From Albula goreensis (lineage: Eukaryota > Chordata > Actinopteri > Albuliformes > Albulidae), in assembly GCA_022829145.1 (NCBI GenBank), contig CM040753.1, forward strand, positions 13,840,884-13,904,883: 64,000 nt of DNA, in the 5' to 3' direction. The notes beneath the pieces were generated by a model, which was not told the origin of the DNA, did no database searches, and saw only the letters and a program-made list of their open reading frames with translations. Every line of letters starts with the position of its first letter. The first letter of the stretch is position 1. The position numbers and the translations under genes are program-made. Positions 37,258 through 50,617 of the stretch are shown one piece after another.

Positions 37258-37365
37258 CAAAGTACTGGAGCGGGCCTTAAACCTGCAACCTTGATGAGCA
37301 GGCACATACTGTGTTTGTGCTACTGACCAGTGTTACTGCTAAACCACAGCTTTGACTGATCACGC
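37258..37365 (-). mobile_element. Possible degenerate tRNA-derived SINE head
   Basis: On the minus strand, GGTTTAGCAGTAACACTGG resembles an A-box region and GGTTGCAGGTTTAAGGCCC a B-box region. They are spaced as in a tRNA-derived head. No tail or target duplication was recognised. Confidence 0.4.
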
Positions 37366-39671
37366 CATACATTTTGAGTCTCTGATCGTAGCTAAAAAAG
37401 AGTTTCACAATATGGGATGTGATTTGTGTATCCCAGCATTCAGCCACCATGTAGGGCACATGCCACCATGAATCATTCAACAGCAGTTCATTTCAGTTGA
37501 ATGTTTTGTTCTCTTCAAGGCATAGAAATTCAACATTAAATGTGAAAGTGGAACCATTGTAAAGGGACTCACTGCAGGTTCCCATAGCTCAATGTATCTT
37601 TTATTTATTTGCTGTGAACAGAAATCTTTTAACCCAATATCTGATGATACTGAATATGCAGAATAAAAAGAAAATATCACTATCCTGAGGTAGTACTTGC
37701 TCCGGTCATCTTTATACATCGCTTGGTTTGCGTCAGAGATGGCAGTAAGGATAGCAAAAGCTGCAGCCACTATGGTCTCTTTCTCCTTGACACCTTTTGT
37801 AAATCAATAAAGGTGTGTTGCTCTTTCATAAAGACTGTCATCATGACATTGTCACCAAGAAAGCAGTTTTCTATTAGGGACTGACTATAAATTCATTCAA
37901 AAGCATATTGTGTAACATCATGGTGGCAGATGCACATGCCAGTAGAAATGCCTGGTCCCTTTTTTTCAAAAACATTTTTTTCATACAAACCACATCTCTA
38001 TAAAGCTTAAGGGTGGGATGGTATTTTGCAATTTTCATCATGTGGTCATATTTTGCATGTGTTTTCATGTTTTCCTTTGTAAGAATACAGATCTAAGAAA
38101 TTTCAAATTAAGCAAGGTTAAAAAAACCAATTATAACTGATGAAAAAACAGTTTAGAACTCAATTTCGAGACTCATAGATTGATAGTCATAAAACATGCC
38201 CCCACTTCACTGTCTCCAATTTTCTCAATTTTTTTGCAGTGAAGAAGAAACAATAGCTACTTGTTGGTATTAAAGTAAGGTACAGAGCAGCTCTTCCACA
38301 TTATGTTTTTTCCATACACATATCCACTTACCCTGCATGTGAATAGAGAAGTGTCAATTCATAACATAAACTTTTTTTTTTTATTAATGTCAAAATGATC
38401 ACAGAAAAATGTGTACATTGCATACATACAATAACTTACAGAACGTAGAAATAATATATCTCAACTGGGTGATCATAAATATGGTAAAAGTTGTGATTTT
38501 GATAACCAGGTTAGTGTTGCAAAGGTACATAATAAGGTGCATGGCCCTTTACATTTTCATTATTTTTGCAATAGCATTTGTACACAAAAAATCAAGAAAA
38601 TCAGATTGTTGATTTGTGACAGGGTGATCTATATACATAAACACAGTAAACATAAATACATTGTAGACCAGGATTATTAGCACACTTGATGTCAATTAAC
38701 AAAAAGGCTGTACTTAATAAACAGCATAGATAATGAGTTATACTTTATGCTCAAACATAAGGAACAGTTGGGAAGACAACTCTATTCAAAGACAGCCAAA
38801 TGCACAACATTTCTGTAGACCTCAAATTGAGAGTGCATGTGTCTCCCTGAAAGCAAAAGCTCCACTAAAGCCCCATCATATGCACCACTCTCAGACAGTG
38901 CTTCGATTCCCTGCTCACAGTGCTTGATCATGTGGCCATCTACTCAGAGCACACTAAATACACGAGCTCATGCGTTAAGCATGGGCACAAGGCTCATGTC
39001 TTAATGAAAGCAGATGATGCAGAAGCTCAGCATTTGCTGAAATTGACAGACGTGATTTTTTTTCCTGTTTCAGAACAGGGTTTAGATTTTGGATTAAGCC
39101 GCTGCACCAAACTGTTACATTATTCATCTGTTTCGTAATAGGATCTGCTCATAAATACATTAAACCATTTTTTTTTGTGCCTGAGCATATCGATGTCGTT
39201 GTGTTAGCCAGTAGCTAATGGAATTTAAGCCACTTAAAAATTATTCTGTCTTTGAGAGCAAATGCTCTCACTGGGAACCCAGAATCCAGCTTTTGTCTGT
39301 GATGTGTACATGATATCAGATACCCACAGTGCTAACGGCAGTTGTCTCCCATCATAACTTTGGACCCATTCCATTACAGATTGCTGTTTGCTTCAAAGTG
39401 ACACACTCTGTTCAGGCATGCTTGTAACCCACAGCCTATATATCAATGGATTTTTTTGCTAAAGTCTTTTTAAGTGTGGCGAGATGGATCAGTTCCATAG
39501 TAGTTGTGGTTTAAGGATTACTCTTTCCTTTTGTTTCAACTTGACCACTTTTACCCACAAGAAATCTAGACTTACAGATACTATATTGACTTGTATGTTT
39601 CCCTTTCCCTTGAATGTAGTCATAATATCAGATATTGATGGTCACATGCTCCACTCTGCAACATCTTAATT

Positions 39672-39893
39672 TGTATTTACATTACATTATCATCATTTAG
39701 CTGATGCTTTTATCCAAAGTGACTTACAGTTGATTAGGCTAGCCAAGGACCAATCCTCCCTGGGAGCAATGTGGGGTTAAGGGCCTTGCTCAGGGGCCCA
39801 ACAGCAATGGTGTTCTTGCTGTGGCTGGACTGGGGCTTGAGCAACCAACCTCTGGGGTCCCAGTCATTTACTTTAGCCACTAGACTACAGGCG
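39672..39893 (-). mobile_element. tRNA-derived SINE, near full length, antisense
   Basis: On the minus strand it reads GTCTAGTGGCTAAAGT (A-box region), then GGTTGGTTGCTCAAGCCCC (B-box region). A body with CCCCTGAGCAAGGCCCTTAACCC follows, then the tail GTAAGTCACTTTGGATAAAAGC and GCTAAATGATGATAATGTAATGTAA. The tail 'GTAAGTCGCTCTGGATAAGAGCGTCTGCTAAATG' type is widespread among fish SINEs. Same family as 29241-29393, 54925-55145 and 61995-62190. Confidence 0.82.
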
Positions 39894-41062
39894 GGGCTGT
39901 TCCTCTTTTTTGCTCAGGGTTGCCAGCCACCAATAAATCATGCATTGATATGTATTGATTTAAAAAAAAAAAACTGTACAGATCTGAAACCCACTTCTAA
40001 ATGTTTTTTTTTTAAAGTTTGCAAGCTCACTGTAGTTCTGTGGAGCTACCCAGATCAAAATTCTGCAGCTATTTGAGACACAGGAAGCCATATTTGGTGA
40101 GTAAACTGTGTAAGTGAGTGTGCTGAATTGATCCCAGAGTGCTGAGTAGGAATGAAAGGCAGCACCACCTGAGGCTGTGCAGGAACTCTGCCCCTGTTGT
40201 GCTCCTCTATCCAAACACAACAGGCTCTACTGCTGAACACCCACCAAAAATGGTCCCCATCACAAGGCAGGCAGGTGTCAGCTGAAGATCATGGCCCTGG
40301 CCAGAATGCCAAACAACTGTCCCAAAATGACAATCAACACCTGTGAGTGACAGAATAGTATGTACACAAATGGTACATGTATCTGAATACTTTCAAAGAC
40401 AATGGTAATTTTTGTTAGTCTGGAATTTTTCACTCTGAGTAGCGAGGAAACAATGAAAGGCTTTGCTTTGATCAAAAAATATTTTGTATGCCAGGGTTTT
40501 CCTGCAATAAAACACAAACCATGCTCTCATTTTCTTTCACAGTGACTCTTTTGCTGTGTGTCATAAATTACTTGCCTTTTTTTCTTGAAGTGGCGCTGGG
40601 TCTTGATGCATGATGCATGAACAGACGCAGTGCACAGCCCACTCTGTGGAGCCTCAAACCCACATAGATTACTTCCTGTGGTTTTCTGACATGTGTGGAA
40701 GGGTCCCCCATCAGCTGGCCCCCATCTGCCAGTATCTATACCCCTGGGGCTGGAGGTCAGGTGACCACAGTAGTCCTACCTAATTGCCCACAGTGCAGCT
40801 TTCCCTCAGCTCCTGGGAATGTGAGGGGATTATTGGTCAGCCCTGAGGTCATTATCTCCACGGTAGCACACTGATTAAGCTCTGTGGGACTTCAGCCAAG
40901 CCAGACATGGTAGGTCAAAGGTTACCAAAACAGGATCAGTCCCTCTCCTGCCGCTATGGGAGTTTAGAAGTTCAGCAGAAGTGTGGAGGTGGGTGAACCA
41001 CACCAAAAAGGCATATATATTATTGAAGAGCAGAATAACTTTGATGTTTGTGTAGGTTTTTT

Positions 41063-41070
<8 letters not shown>

Positions 41071-41149
<79 letters not shown>
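41071..41149. repeat. (TG)n microsatellite, about 39 units
   Basis: This is a pure TG array preceded by TATATATA and followed by a T-rich tract. Confidence 0.98.
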
Positions 41150-41152
<3 letters not shown>

Positions 41153-42399
41153 TATGAATTTTTTTTTCTTAATGCCCCCTCAGGGGTATGCTAGCTTGAA
41201 TTGTGTGCTTGTCGCCCATGGGAATGACACCGAAGGTTTGCTTTTGTGCCGAGCAGATTGTGTATACATTTTTCATCCGTTTCCATGTCACCGCATGAGT
41301 GCCTTGTCGCATCGCACCCCAGGTTCTAGCTCTGATTCCGGCACCAGGCTTTGGTAGTATCACTTCCATGCCTTTTCTGGAATCATCATGCATTAAGGAT
41401 GCGCACTGTAGATGAAGCGACACAAAACTCAAAAGGGGATTGTGCCTTACGCAGGCAGTCCACCATGCCAGACACACGTGGCCCGCTAAGCACCCATTGC
41501 TATCTCAGTGCTAATGTGCTGTGTGGTTCATGTTCTACTCTCTTGGTTTTATATAGACGCACATGAACAGAAGTCAGCTTCCAGCATGGAGACGCATGGG
41601 AGTGAACCTATCCCACCTCCCTTCACCTCCTACAGATAAAACCACACCACTGTCAGAGCTGACAGGAGAGAAGCAGGCAGGTTTCATGTCCTAGTCTCAC
41701 AGTTGCATGATGTTGCATGATGTTCCACTGTCTTTCACATGAACAAACATGCTGTATCACAGCACAGTAGTGATCCTGTCACATCATTAATGCAATAGGG
41801 GACTGAAATTAGACTACTGATATGTTTCCAAGCAAGGGTGGTAATTGGACTGTGTTGGATTCAGTTTACATGTATGCTTGTAAAGGATTTGTATTTATAA
41901 GTGTTTGTTTTTGAAAATTTTTAGCCATGGTATGGACCAACATGATGGGTCAGTGTTAGTCATTCCATGTCCTGTAAAAAAACATATTGAATTATAAATT
42001 GTAGTAATGGTAACCATTCCCCACTTATGAAAGTAAAAATGTTTGTAGGACATCATTAGGAATGCACAGTGAAATTATATTTTATAACAAATAACATATT
42101 AATATTCCCAAATTGTTTTAACTGACCAAGCATCCATAAAGTCTACCGTCTTTAAGAAACATAATAATTGTAGATATTAGATAATAACTTTCTGCGTTAG
42201 AGAACAACACTGTACTTAAGATCAAACAGCCAGGGTTAGTTAGCTATTGAAAGATATTCCCCTTTGCATCAGTTTAATGAGGAATGTGTGGACTTGGTTC
42301 AGTCCTACTGAATTTGAAATAAGAGTCTATAAAAACTCCCAGAGTGACATTGCATCAGCTCTTTTGTCAGGTTTACCATCATTGTAAACTGTGTATAAT

Positions 42400-42790
42400 A
42401 TTATACAGTGAGTTGTCGTTAAAGTTTCAGTTTATACAGACCTTGTCATGAACAAATATATGCAGATCAGTTTGTTGTGTGACAAAATAGCAAACCATTT
42501 TTATGCATTATTCATTACATACATGTATACAACAACCAGTGTCCCATTGTTGAAAAAGTAGCTCCCTTAGATATCATAACTGGTTGCACCACATTTAGCT
42601 GCAACAATAGAGTAATAATAGGCACTGATTGGTCTCTCACAGTCACTGCAAATTCTAGCCCTCAATGCAGAACTACTTAAGCTCTGTAAAGGGTGTTCTA
42701 GAGAACAGCACCTCCATACACTTGCTTTGTCACAAAAAAAGCACCACATTTTGGTATCATTTTTTTTCTCTTAGCTTCCCTCTGTACTCT
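42400..42790 (-). mobile_element. Tc1-like transposon 3' fragment
   Basis: On the minus strand this covers the end of a broken transposase plus downstream sequence. The downstream part CTAAGGGAGCTACTTTTTCA followed by CAATGGGACACTGG corresponds to the 'GGGGGCAAATACTTTTTCACA..GGGCCA' segment that follows the stop in many fish Tc1-like elements. Ends are approximate and no terminal repeat was identified. Confidence 0.75.
42567..42700 (-). pseudogene. Tc1-like transposase C-terminal fragment (broken)
   Basis: The frame ends ICSDCERPISAYYYSIVAAK followed by CGATSYDI. Family members end with a pattern like 'IPPQRCERLI.SYRKRL.AVIAAKGGATSY'. The DDE catalytic core is absent, so this is a dead remnant. 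It is unrelated in copy to the element at 18779, which has a different C terminus. Confidence 0.8.
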
Positions 42791-45700
42791 TTGACAACGC
42801 ATGAAAAGGTGTGACAAAATGAAGATGTGATAAAAATATTATAACATGAGAATGAAGCAGTAACCTCATGCCATAAACTGCCTCACACGAGTGTGTTCAC
42901 ACATTTGATATTCACAATGGATGGTAAGGGACTGAGCTCCTGACAATGTTTAATAGAAAAGGAGATGTCTTGATTACAATTATCTTCAGTGGCGATCACA
43001 GCCCCTGTCTCTCAAATCCCAGTTTAATTTCTGAGTTACACATCTGAGTGCATCAATAACCAGACCGTTATTACAATGTTTTTACCCATCAATTTAATTA
43101 CAGTTGGCATATCTGGTAGTAATCAGTTTAAAAATGGCCGGGAGTCAAGAAGTGTGGGAATTCACAAGTGATGGGTCATCTCCACTGTGAATCAGAAACT
43201 CTGAGAGCACATGTTTTTCTTTGAAAATTAAAGATTTTTCTATCCGCGTTGAAATGCTGCTGGACAAGTTTTAGCTGTTTCTAATGAGATATGGAGAGAT
43301 AGTTATGGAGAACCTTTTGAAGGTGTTTGATTGTATCCTGATGTCTATGAAACCTTTCCCCTAAACCATTTCACAGTGTGTATTTGGCTGTTACAGTCTT
43401 GTAATATAGGAACATCTTGGGGAAACAATGTTTGCACCAATCGCCTGGTGTTGTATTCCATGGTCATTATTTGTGTAAAGTGCAGTTATAATGTAGTGTA
43501 ATGCAGTAATAATATAAAAAATGACTTTGACAAGATGACTGTCCATACCATAACAGATCAGGGGGCAGGGGGGAGCCATTGTTTGATGGCATAATTTCTT
43601 TCATGAAGGGCTGCTCCACTCCAGTCCTGGGGGGCCAGAGTATATGCTTACTTGCTGAAACACGCCAAAACCCAGTTGGGCACAATGAAGAAGAAGAAAA
43701 GAATGTCTTGCCTTTGAACTGTGTGGGCTTTATCACAGAAGCACAGTGTTCCAAAAGGCAGCTTAGGTGTTCCCTCAATTCCTAAGCCTGCATCATTTTA
43801 ACATCACTGCTGCACACAAGAAGCATCCAGTACAAAGCTTCCAAATAGACTCAGAAGGATCTGCAGCTTCTGAGGGTAAACCCAGGTAAGCAGTAAACCT
43901 TGCCTGTTAGCATTGGGGGAGATTTTCAGCTCCTTTCTGTATTTCTCTTGGAGTAAACCCCAAGGAATAGCAAACTAGACACATATAGCAAGAAGTACTT
44001 TTTCACTCAGAACTGGTTTTAGCCATCCTTTTGAGAGACATGTGGGTGTATGCAAAATACTCTTGTGTCCAGCCACCAAAACAAAGCCATTATATACATT
44101 ACTGTAAAAACAACAATATAATACAAAACATCTGCAGCTGGCACAATACTAACTTTCTGGAGTAACAAAAAATAGTTAGCTGCAGTGACGTATTTACACT
44201 GGTGAAGCTGCGTTGATAGCATACATGGGTGATGGAGTAACAGCTGTGACAGTACAACTATTTGTGTTGCACATGCAGAATTCAGGGATATTCTAAATTG
44301 TAAATATTGCTTTTCTGGTGGCTGTTTTTTTCTGATGTGATTGTGTGACTCTCCCCCATCTGCTGAACACACATCATCATCATGTTTGACAACAAAAATA
44401 AATATTGGTCATGTCAAATCCTATGATTTTGCTCTCAGTCAGACAGTTAATCAAAGCCCTTACAGGCCCCTGAATATGGTGACAAGCAGGCACTTTTGTT
44501 TATGATAACAGCTTGTTCAGCTGGCATTGTCTCTAAACAAGGATGATTTTTTTTGAGGGAAAAGTCCTCAGTGCTGGAGAAGTAGGAAATGTTAAATGGG
44601 GACACTTGGCATGCCATTTGCCCAGTGTATTATTGGTTTATTTTACACTGCAATGGATGCACAGTGCAGTGAATCGTTGTAAATGCATCTCTAGAGTATT
44701 GCTGAGTGACAAGCATTCTCTGAGCAAACAGCCCCCATGTGCAGCAGGTACATTCTCAGATCTATACTTCATATGCGTGGAGAGGGCTGGAGATGGAGAA
44801 ATACGCACTCTTATGCACACTGCCACTTATATCTGAACTTGATATTCAAAACCCCCTTAAGGTAGATCTGGGACTGAATTTCTATGCATATGATTTTTAT
44901 CATACATGCTTTAAGGGTGCCAGAGATTCTATTACCGCCCATTACCAGTTTTGATGGTGTTTGTTCAGTTAGCTGTTCATGCCACAGGAAACCATAAAGT
45001 AGCTGCTATGCCTTTCCTTCTCTCCCTCTTTCTCTCACTCAACCCCTCCCACTCCCTCTCAATGAGCCCTAAAACAGAATAGGAGAGTGGTTGTCTGGAT
45101 CTTTTCATCCTTTTGCAAACACATTCTCAGAAAGCATCTAATATCATTTAGGGATCTGGTGTGAATAAAACATTGGACTGTACTCTGAAGCTGAAAGGCA
45201 AGTCTTACCCACACACAAAGCAAAAATGCCTTAAGTGCTCATGAATACATTCATATACATTTTAATACATGGCTTGAGAGCACCACCACTCCACCATTCT
45301 GTGATTTGTTATCTCGGTATCCTATATATATATAAGTATAGCTCCACTGATTATTGAATTCATATATAGATGACTTTATTACATATACAGACACTTGCAT
45401 GTGGTGGTAATTAATACCTTTTGTCCTATTTTCCTATTTTTGATTGTGACACCTACACCTGCTAAGAGAGAGGGAGAAGACTTGTCTTAGACCAGGGAAC
45501 ATTTTAGTTGAGGCCCACACCTAGATTAAAGATGACCAGTGAAGCAGAGAATTCTGCTCCATGTGTTTCTACTTGTTGGGGGACCTTACCCATGCCTTTT
45601 GAGCAGGGTTTGCCTTTAGGGCCTGTAAGATTGATAATAAGTGCCACACACACGCACGCAGGAATGCAGGTAATTTTTTCTGCCTTATGGTGCCAAAAAA

Positions 45701-46640
45701 GGGACACTAATCACCCTGACCGGCTGCTACAAAGTCACGCAATCGGATTTAATCAAATGTGCTCAGTAACAGGGTGCCATGGTGGAGGGAATTTAAATAT
45801 TTTTGAATAATAAATTATGAAATGTACCCTGAGGTAATACTTTTAGTATAAATGCCTTGACTTTTCTCATCATGTTTGCTGGTACAAAAAAAAATAACTG
45901 AATTAGTCACGTCTCCTCAGAGCTGGTTCACAAGCGTGCTCGTGTAATATCACATTTACGGGGATATCTGGCATGGCCTGAAATGGGCTGGGTTCTGCTG
46001 GATAGGTCTGTCTGTCAGCTGAGAGGGCTCAGATGGAAAGAGATCTCCTGGGTAGAAGGCATCACTGGCCTCCATGTCTCCACTCATTAGGCAAGAGAGA
46101 GAATCTCAATCAGGACGTAATGCAGCCCCCATCCCCAACGTCTGCTCGCTTATTGGACAATAGGTACCTGCCCTTAGTCTCTCATTGGACTGGCAGAATG
46201 GTACTGCAGCAGCCTATTCCTTGGTGAACTACTTTCTGGCATGCATGTGCATATGCTATACATAAAGGGTACAGAGCACTGCCTTTATAATGTAGATCTG
46301 GGTTAAATAATAGTCTTAAACAGTCTTAAGTAAAAATTTCTTAAAGCACACACTTGAACCAGGTTTGCTGTCATCAAAATGTTCCATATGTATCACATGC
46401 AATTTGTCGACCTCTCAGCATAGCCTGTTTTACAAATGTCTTGTGCTTCACCGGTGTCTGCTTGCGTCCTCTCAGAAAAGCCAGGCTCATAAAAGGCCAG
46501 ACAAGGGGTCTCTGCACAATGAAAGTAAACAGTCAACCCAGGGAGTCTGATTGACACACTCTAGAAACACTACTCCAAACTTGAAGATGGGAAGAGATAA
46601 TACTGTTGAGATGTTAGTCACTACATAAGTCTCAATTTAC
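42791..46640. other. Intronic stretch without recognised genes
   Basis: A short stretch at about 43605-43650 (CTCCACTCCAGTCCTGGGGG) resembles a dispersed fish repeat core and is related in inverse orientation to about 22740-22785. Otherwise unique AT-rich sequence with short meaningless ORFs. Confidence 0.5.
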
Positions 46641-46642
46641 AT

Positions 46643-46668
46643 ACACACACACATATATATATATGTGT

Positions 46669-46699
<31 letters not shown>
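46643..46699. repeat. Compound microsatellite (AC)n(AT)n(GT)n(AG)n
   Basis: The AC, AT and GT parts make a near-perfect palindrome (ACACACACATATATATATAT then GTGTGT). An AG array of about 14 units follows at 46671-46699. Confidence 0.95.
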
Positions 46700-46703
<4 letters not shown>

Positions 46704-46869
46704 TCATAAAATATTAACTTTACAAGAGAATAATACTGCTGATAGGCATGTTTTTGGCCTGCTGACAGACAAGGAGATGTGCTTTTTTGATTTTGACCAT
46801 TTTGAGCTCATTTATGGTACACTGCAGTGGGCTGCATTGGAAATCACTTTGACTATAAACTGTCCTTGA

Positions 46870-47807
46870 AATACCATTGTAGTTTTTGATGGTTTAGTCT
46901 TCAGAATAAGTTGGGAGTTTTTTGGGTAAAAAAATAAGCTTGGATGTGATGACAGTGCAGAAGATTGTTGCAGGATATGTTTGTACACAGAAAGAGGATT
47001 TAGGCGGAGCAAACACTTGTTCCTCCTGCATGTTTTTGGCTGAAGCCCCTCACCCCTGCTCCTTCAGACCTGGAGAACCATTGTAAAGATCACCTCAGAC
47101 CATGAAAGTTTACAGTATGACTATTGAGGGGTGAATTTCATTTCATTAGATGTTGGAATTGCCTGTGTATCTCCAACTTTTCATGAAATGGGGGAAATAT
47201 TTGCAATGAATTACATTGTTAGTTTTTTGGTCACTATGAAACGGTGACAACACATTTGATGATGTAAACTTTCTATTCATGTGTCAAGCAGGGACAGGCA
47301 CTCATGTAAACCTCTGTACCCCCAAAAAGCCCCAGGGTCCACAAGGGGCAACATCTGTGTTTTTGGTTTGTTCCCTGGCATCCAGGGACTGGGCTTGCGT
47401 ATGCCCCAGTAGGCCAGGGCCCCTGCCTGGCTTACGCCAGGGTGTGCCCAGGGGATTAAACCCAGTGTCAGCTCTGAGAAACGCTAATGCTGATAATCAT
47501 ATTTCACCTTTTGGGAAAAGGACGGGGTGCAGAGCCAGCATGGTGCACTCTCAGTTACTGACTCGAGCAGCTGGCAGGGTGTGGTGTGGTAATGTGCGGA
47601 GCGCTGATAACAGGGGGCCATGGATTTCCCCCAGTCACATCCCTTACCTCGCTGCTAATCTCCACTAGCGTGTAATCTGTATGCTCCATATCCCACTCCC
47701 ACACTCTTCTATTCTCTGGTAATAATTTAGTTGGAAATAAAGAGTGGCTTTACTCCCTTTGAATCGTGTATTGAGCCAATAATACGCATGCTATTTTTTT
47801 CTCCACA

Positions 47808-47810
<3 letters not shown>
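46870..47810. other. Intronic stretch, GC-richer patch, no convincing gene
   Basis: A GC-richer patch at about 47280-47660 carries a 129-codon + strand ORF. It has no homology that I recognise, no splice-site framing and no domain, so I do not call it a gene. Confidence 0.5.

Positions 47811-47841
<31 letters not shown>
47811..47841. repeat. (CA)n microsatellite
   Basis: This is a pure CA array of about 15 units. Confidence 0.97.
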
Positions 47842-47844
<3 letters not shown>

Positions 47845-49552
47845 GTGCATGGCGTGAGCAGGTTTTGTTAGTGGGATAGCTGTATTTGCATGCCAGCTCT
47901 GATGAATTTCAGGATCTGTGGAAAAAGGGAATGGAGGAGAGGACTGAGGGATGTGGGTGGATCAGTGGTAGCCTTGGCGTGCAGCCCTGGGGTTACACTG
48001 GGAAGAGGAAGGAGGTGTTGTCAGTCGCTCAGATGCATTGCTTGTGTAAGACTGTGTGTTTACTACCTGCCTCCCATGGGGGAACCCTACAGCACTTCTG
48101 CTCCTCTGCCATCAATCAGCCTGTTTTTCCATCCCCTTCCAGGAGCGGCTGTAAACCCATGGCAGCACCTGCATTCTGTCTCACAGGAGAGGAGATAGAA
48201 ACTTGAAGTGAGCGCATTGTATTTCCAGTCATGCCAAGCTGAACGTGTTCGGATTGCAGTTTAAGTAATGAGAGTCATTGTGTAAAGACTTCCTTTATTG
48301 TATTTTGTGAATTAGGCACTAATCAAGCAGCAACTTTTATGTCACTAAGCTTGAAGAGACAGTGGGTGATGGACTGATTTTGCTTCTGGAATAAAAAATA
48401 TTTATGTGCTGCAGTAATTCATGTGGATCCTCTCCTACGAGAGTAGCTCAAACCCATCTCTCCCAGCGACCCCCCATACCCCTCCCCATTTTGTGAAGGA
48501 TCTGTTATTTGTGTGATGGCCAGGTGGGATTTATTACTATGGTAAAGTGGTTTTGGTGGGGTGGGCTACCAGTCAATGGATCCTTGTTAAGTTCCCATTA
48601 AGGCTGGTCTGTGAGGAATAGATGCAGTGGCTGCACATGGAGGGATGAGCTTGATGTGAGGCCAACCAATGACACACTGCCCTGATCCTTCATACTCAAT
48701 ATCATATCCCTCAACTCAAACATCAGTGTGAAGTCCTTCAAGTTCACACAAACAAATCTAGAGCTGTTACTGGGGTACTATGAGACACACTTGCTCAGTG
48801 TAGCTATTTAAGAGAATTACGGACTTAAAGGCTATTTCTGTTGGTTATTGTGGCTGAATAATTCACTGCTGTGATATCCCTCTTTGTGTCCATTAATGCT
48901 GAAGACTTCATCTAACTGGCAGCCTAACTGGTGGACCTAACTGAGAATCATTTTACTCTATAAAAAAGACATCAGAGAACACTATCTGCAGAGCACCAAA
49001 CTTAGTTAGAATATGCATTTGGAAAGATAGTTTTTAGTGTAAATGAATGTCTGTGGGAACATAGGGCTTGCTGCTGGTAATTACAGTATCAGTGTGTTTT
49101 ATGGTTGGCTGGTTTTTGGTATCGATCCCTCTTGGCGTGAATGCAGAGTCTGCAGGTGACTGCAGACATAAGAGAGGAAGGAGAACAATGAAAGTCTGAA
49201 CTCACCTCATATTCCCCTTTAGTGGCTGAACAGTCCACCACTTGTCGAATCCTGTTTAACAATAATAGGGAGAGCTGACATTGAAGGATCAGACAGTTGC
49301 ATTGCTATAATAACTTGCCTGCTACAAGCCAGTTATCCCTGTGGAAACTTTTCCTGCTTGAAAAATGAAGCCACCCTAATTTCACAGCCTGTTTTCATGT
49401 AGTAAATCAAGATCAGTTGAGCTGTTGCCCTGCTGAAATGCAGATGTGGGTGAGGTCAGTGACTCTATTTTTCAGCTTAAGCGCTGATATAAAGACAAAC
49501 TAGTGTTGTTCTTGGGTGTGAGGTGAAACAACATTCCCTGAAGATTCTGAGG

Positions 49553-49785
49553 CATGGTGATGCTTCTTTAGGCATATGAGGTAGGGTGAGGCTCCCTCAG
49601 GCATGTGAGATAGGGTGATTCTCCCTTAAGGGTGTGAGGCATGGAGATGCTCCCTTAAGAGTGTGAGGTAGGGTGAGGCTCCCTCAGGCATGTGAGATAG
49701 GGTGATTCTCCCTTAAGGGTGTGAGGCATGGAGATGCTCCCTTAAGAGTGTGAGGTACGGTAATGCTGCCTTAGGGGTGAGAGAA
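49553..49785. repeat. Minisatellite with 29-bp units in 87-bp higher-order repeats
   Basis: Units of about 29 bp of the form GTGAGGTAGGGTGAGGCTCC + CTCAGGCAT recur. Three successive variants (GAGGCTCC, GATTCTCC, GAGATGCTCC) repeat together with an 87-bp period (for example GTAGGGTGAGGCT at 49581 and 49668). Confidence 0.92.
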
Positions 49786-50617
49786 AGTAGGGATGATGCC
49801 AAGCAATCTGTGCCACATCCAACTGTCATAGTTGGGCATATACATACAGTACATGAACATCAGCTTTATGTATGGAGCTCATACTTTACAATGTAAATCA
49901 GTGGTGTAATCAACGATGTGCACAATTACTTATACTTATAATTAATTATATTACTAAATGGAATATACCTGCCTAAGCTTAGGTATCACCCCTTCTGAGA
50001 CAGTATACTCTATAGTTACTACAAATTCAATGTAATTACTGCCAGATCATTAACACATAGGGAAATATATAAACAATGGTATATAAAGTCAAATGAAGCT
50101 GGGGAGCACTATAAGTTCCCAGAATGCCCCCAGGGTCAAACAGCAGTGGGTGAATTATGTCATTGAAGAGTCCCCTGTTTGGCCCTGGTAATTTGAGAGC
50201 TGTGGCCCAATTCGTCCTTTTTCTAATCTTCTCATTTGTGTGCATTTCATACACCACTGAGCCCAGTTTAACCTTCCAGGGATGATGAAGTTTAAAGAGA
50301 GGTGCAGCAACATCTCACCATGAACTCTGCCACACATTTTTATTAAGTTGCCTGCAGAGATGAATGTCTGCCAAGTACATTTCCTGCACTGATTTTCATA
50401 CGTGGGTTCAGTCAGTGGGCTCTGCCCTCACATTGCCCCTGAGGGGCTCACTGTACTGCTTTTCACCACAGCCTTTTTTCAAACCTTTTCTTCTGTCCTG
50501 AAGGTTAGAACTGTGACAAGGTACATAAACAGACCATGTTATTGCTTGACAAAACAGAACATATATAGACTTATATATATATATATAGACCTACACATAA
50601 ATACAAGGATGAGCTTC

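Noticed and set aside
46033-46227. Possible exon in a GC-richer stretch
   Set aside because: No protein similarity recognised and direct continuity of the flanking naaladl2 exons leaves no room for a missing coding exon.
47279-47668. 129-codon + strand ORF in a GC-richer patch
   Set aside because: No recognisable domain or homologue, Cys/Pro/Arg composition of a chance GC-rich frame, and no sign of splice framing. It lies in the naaladl2 intron.
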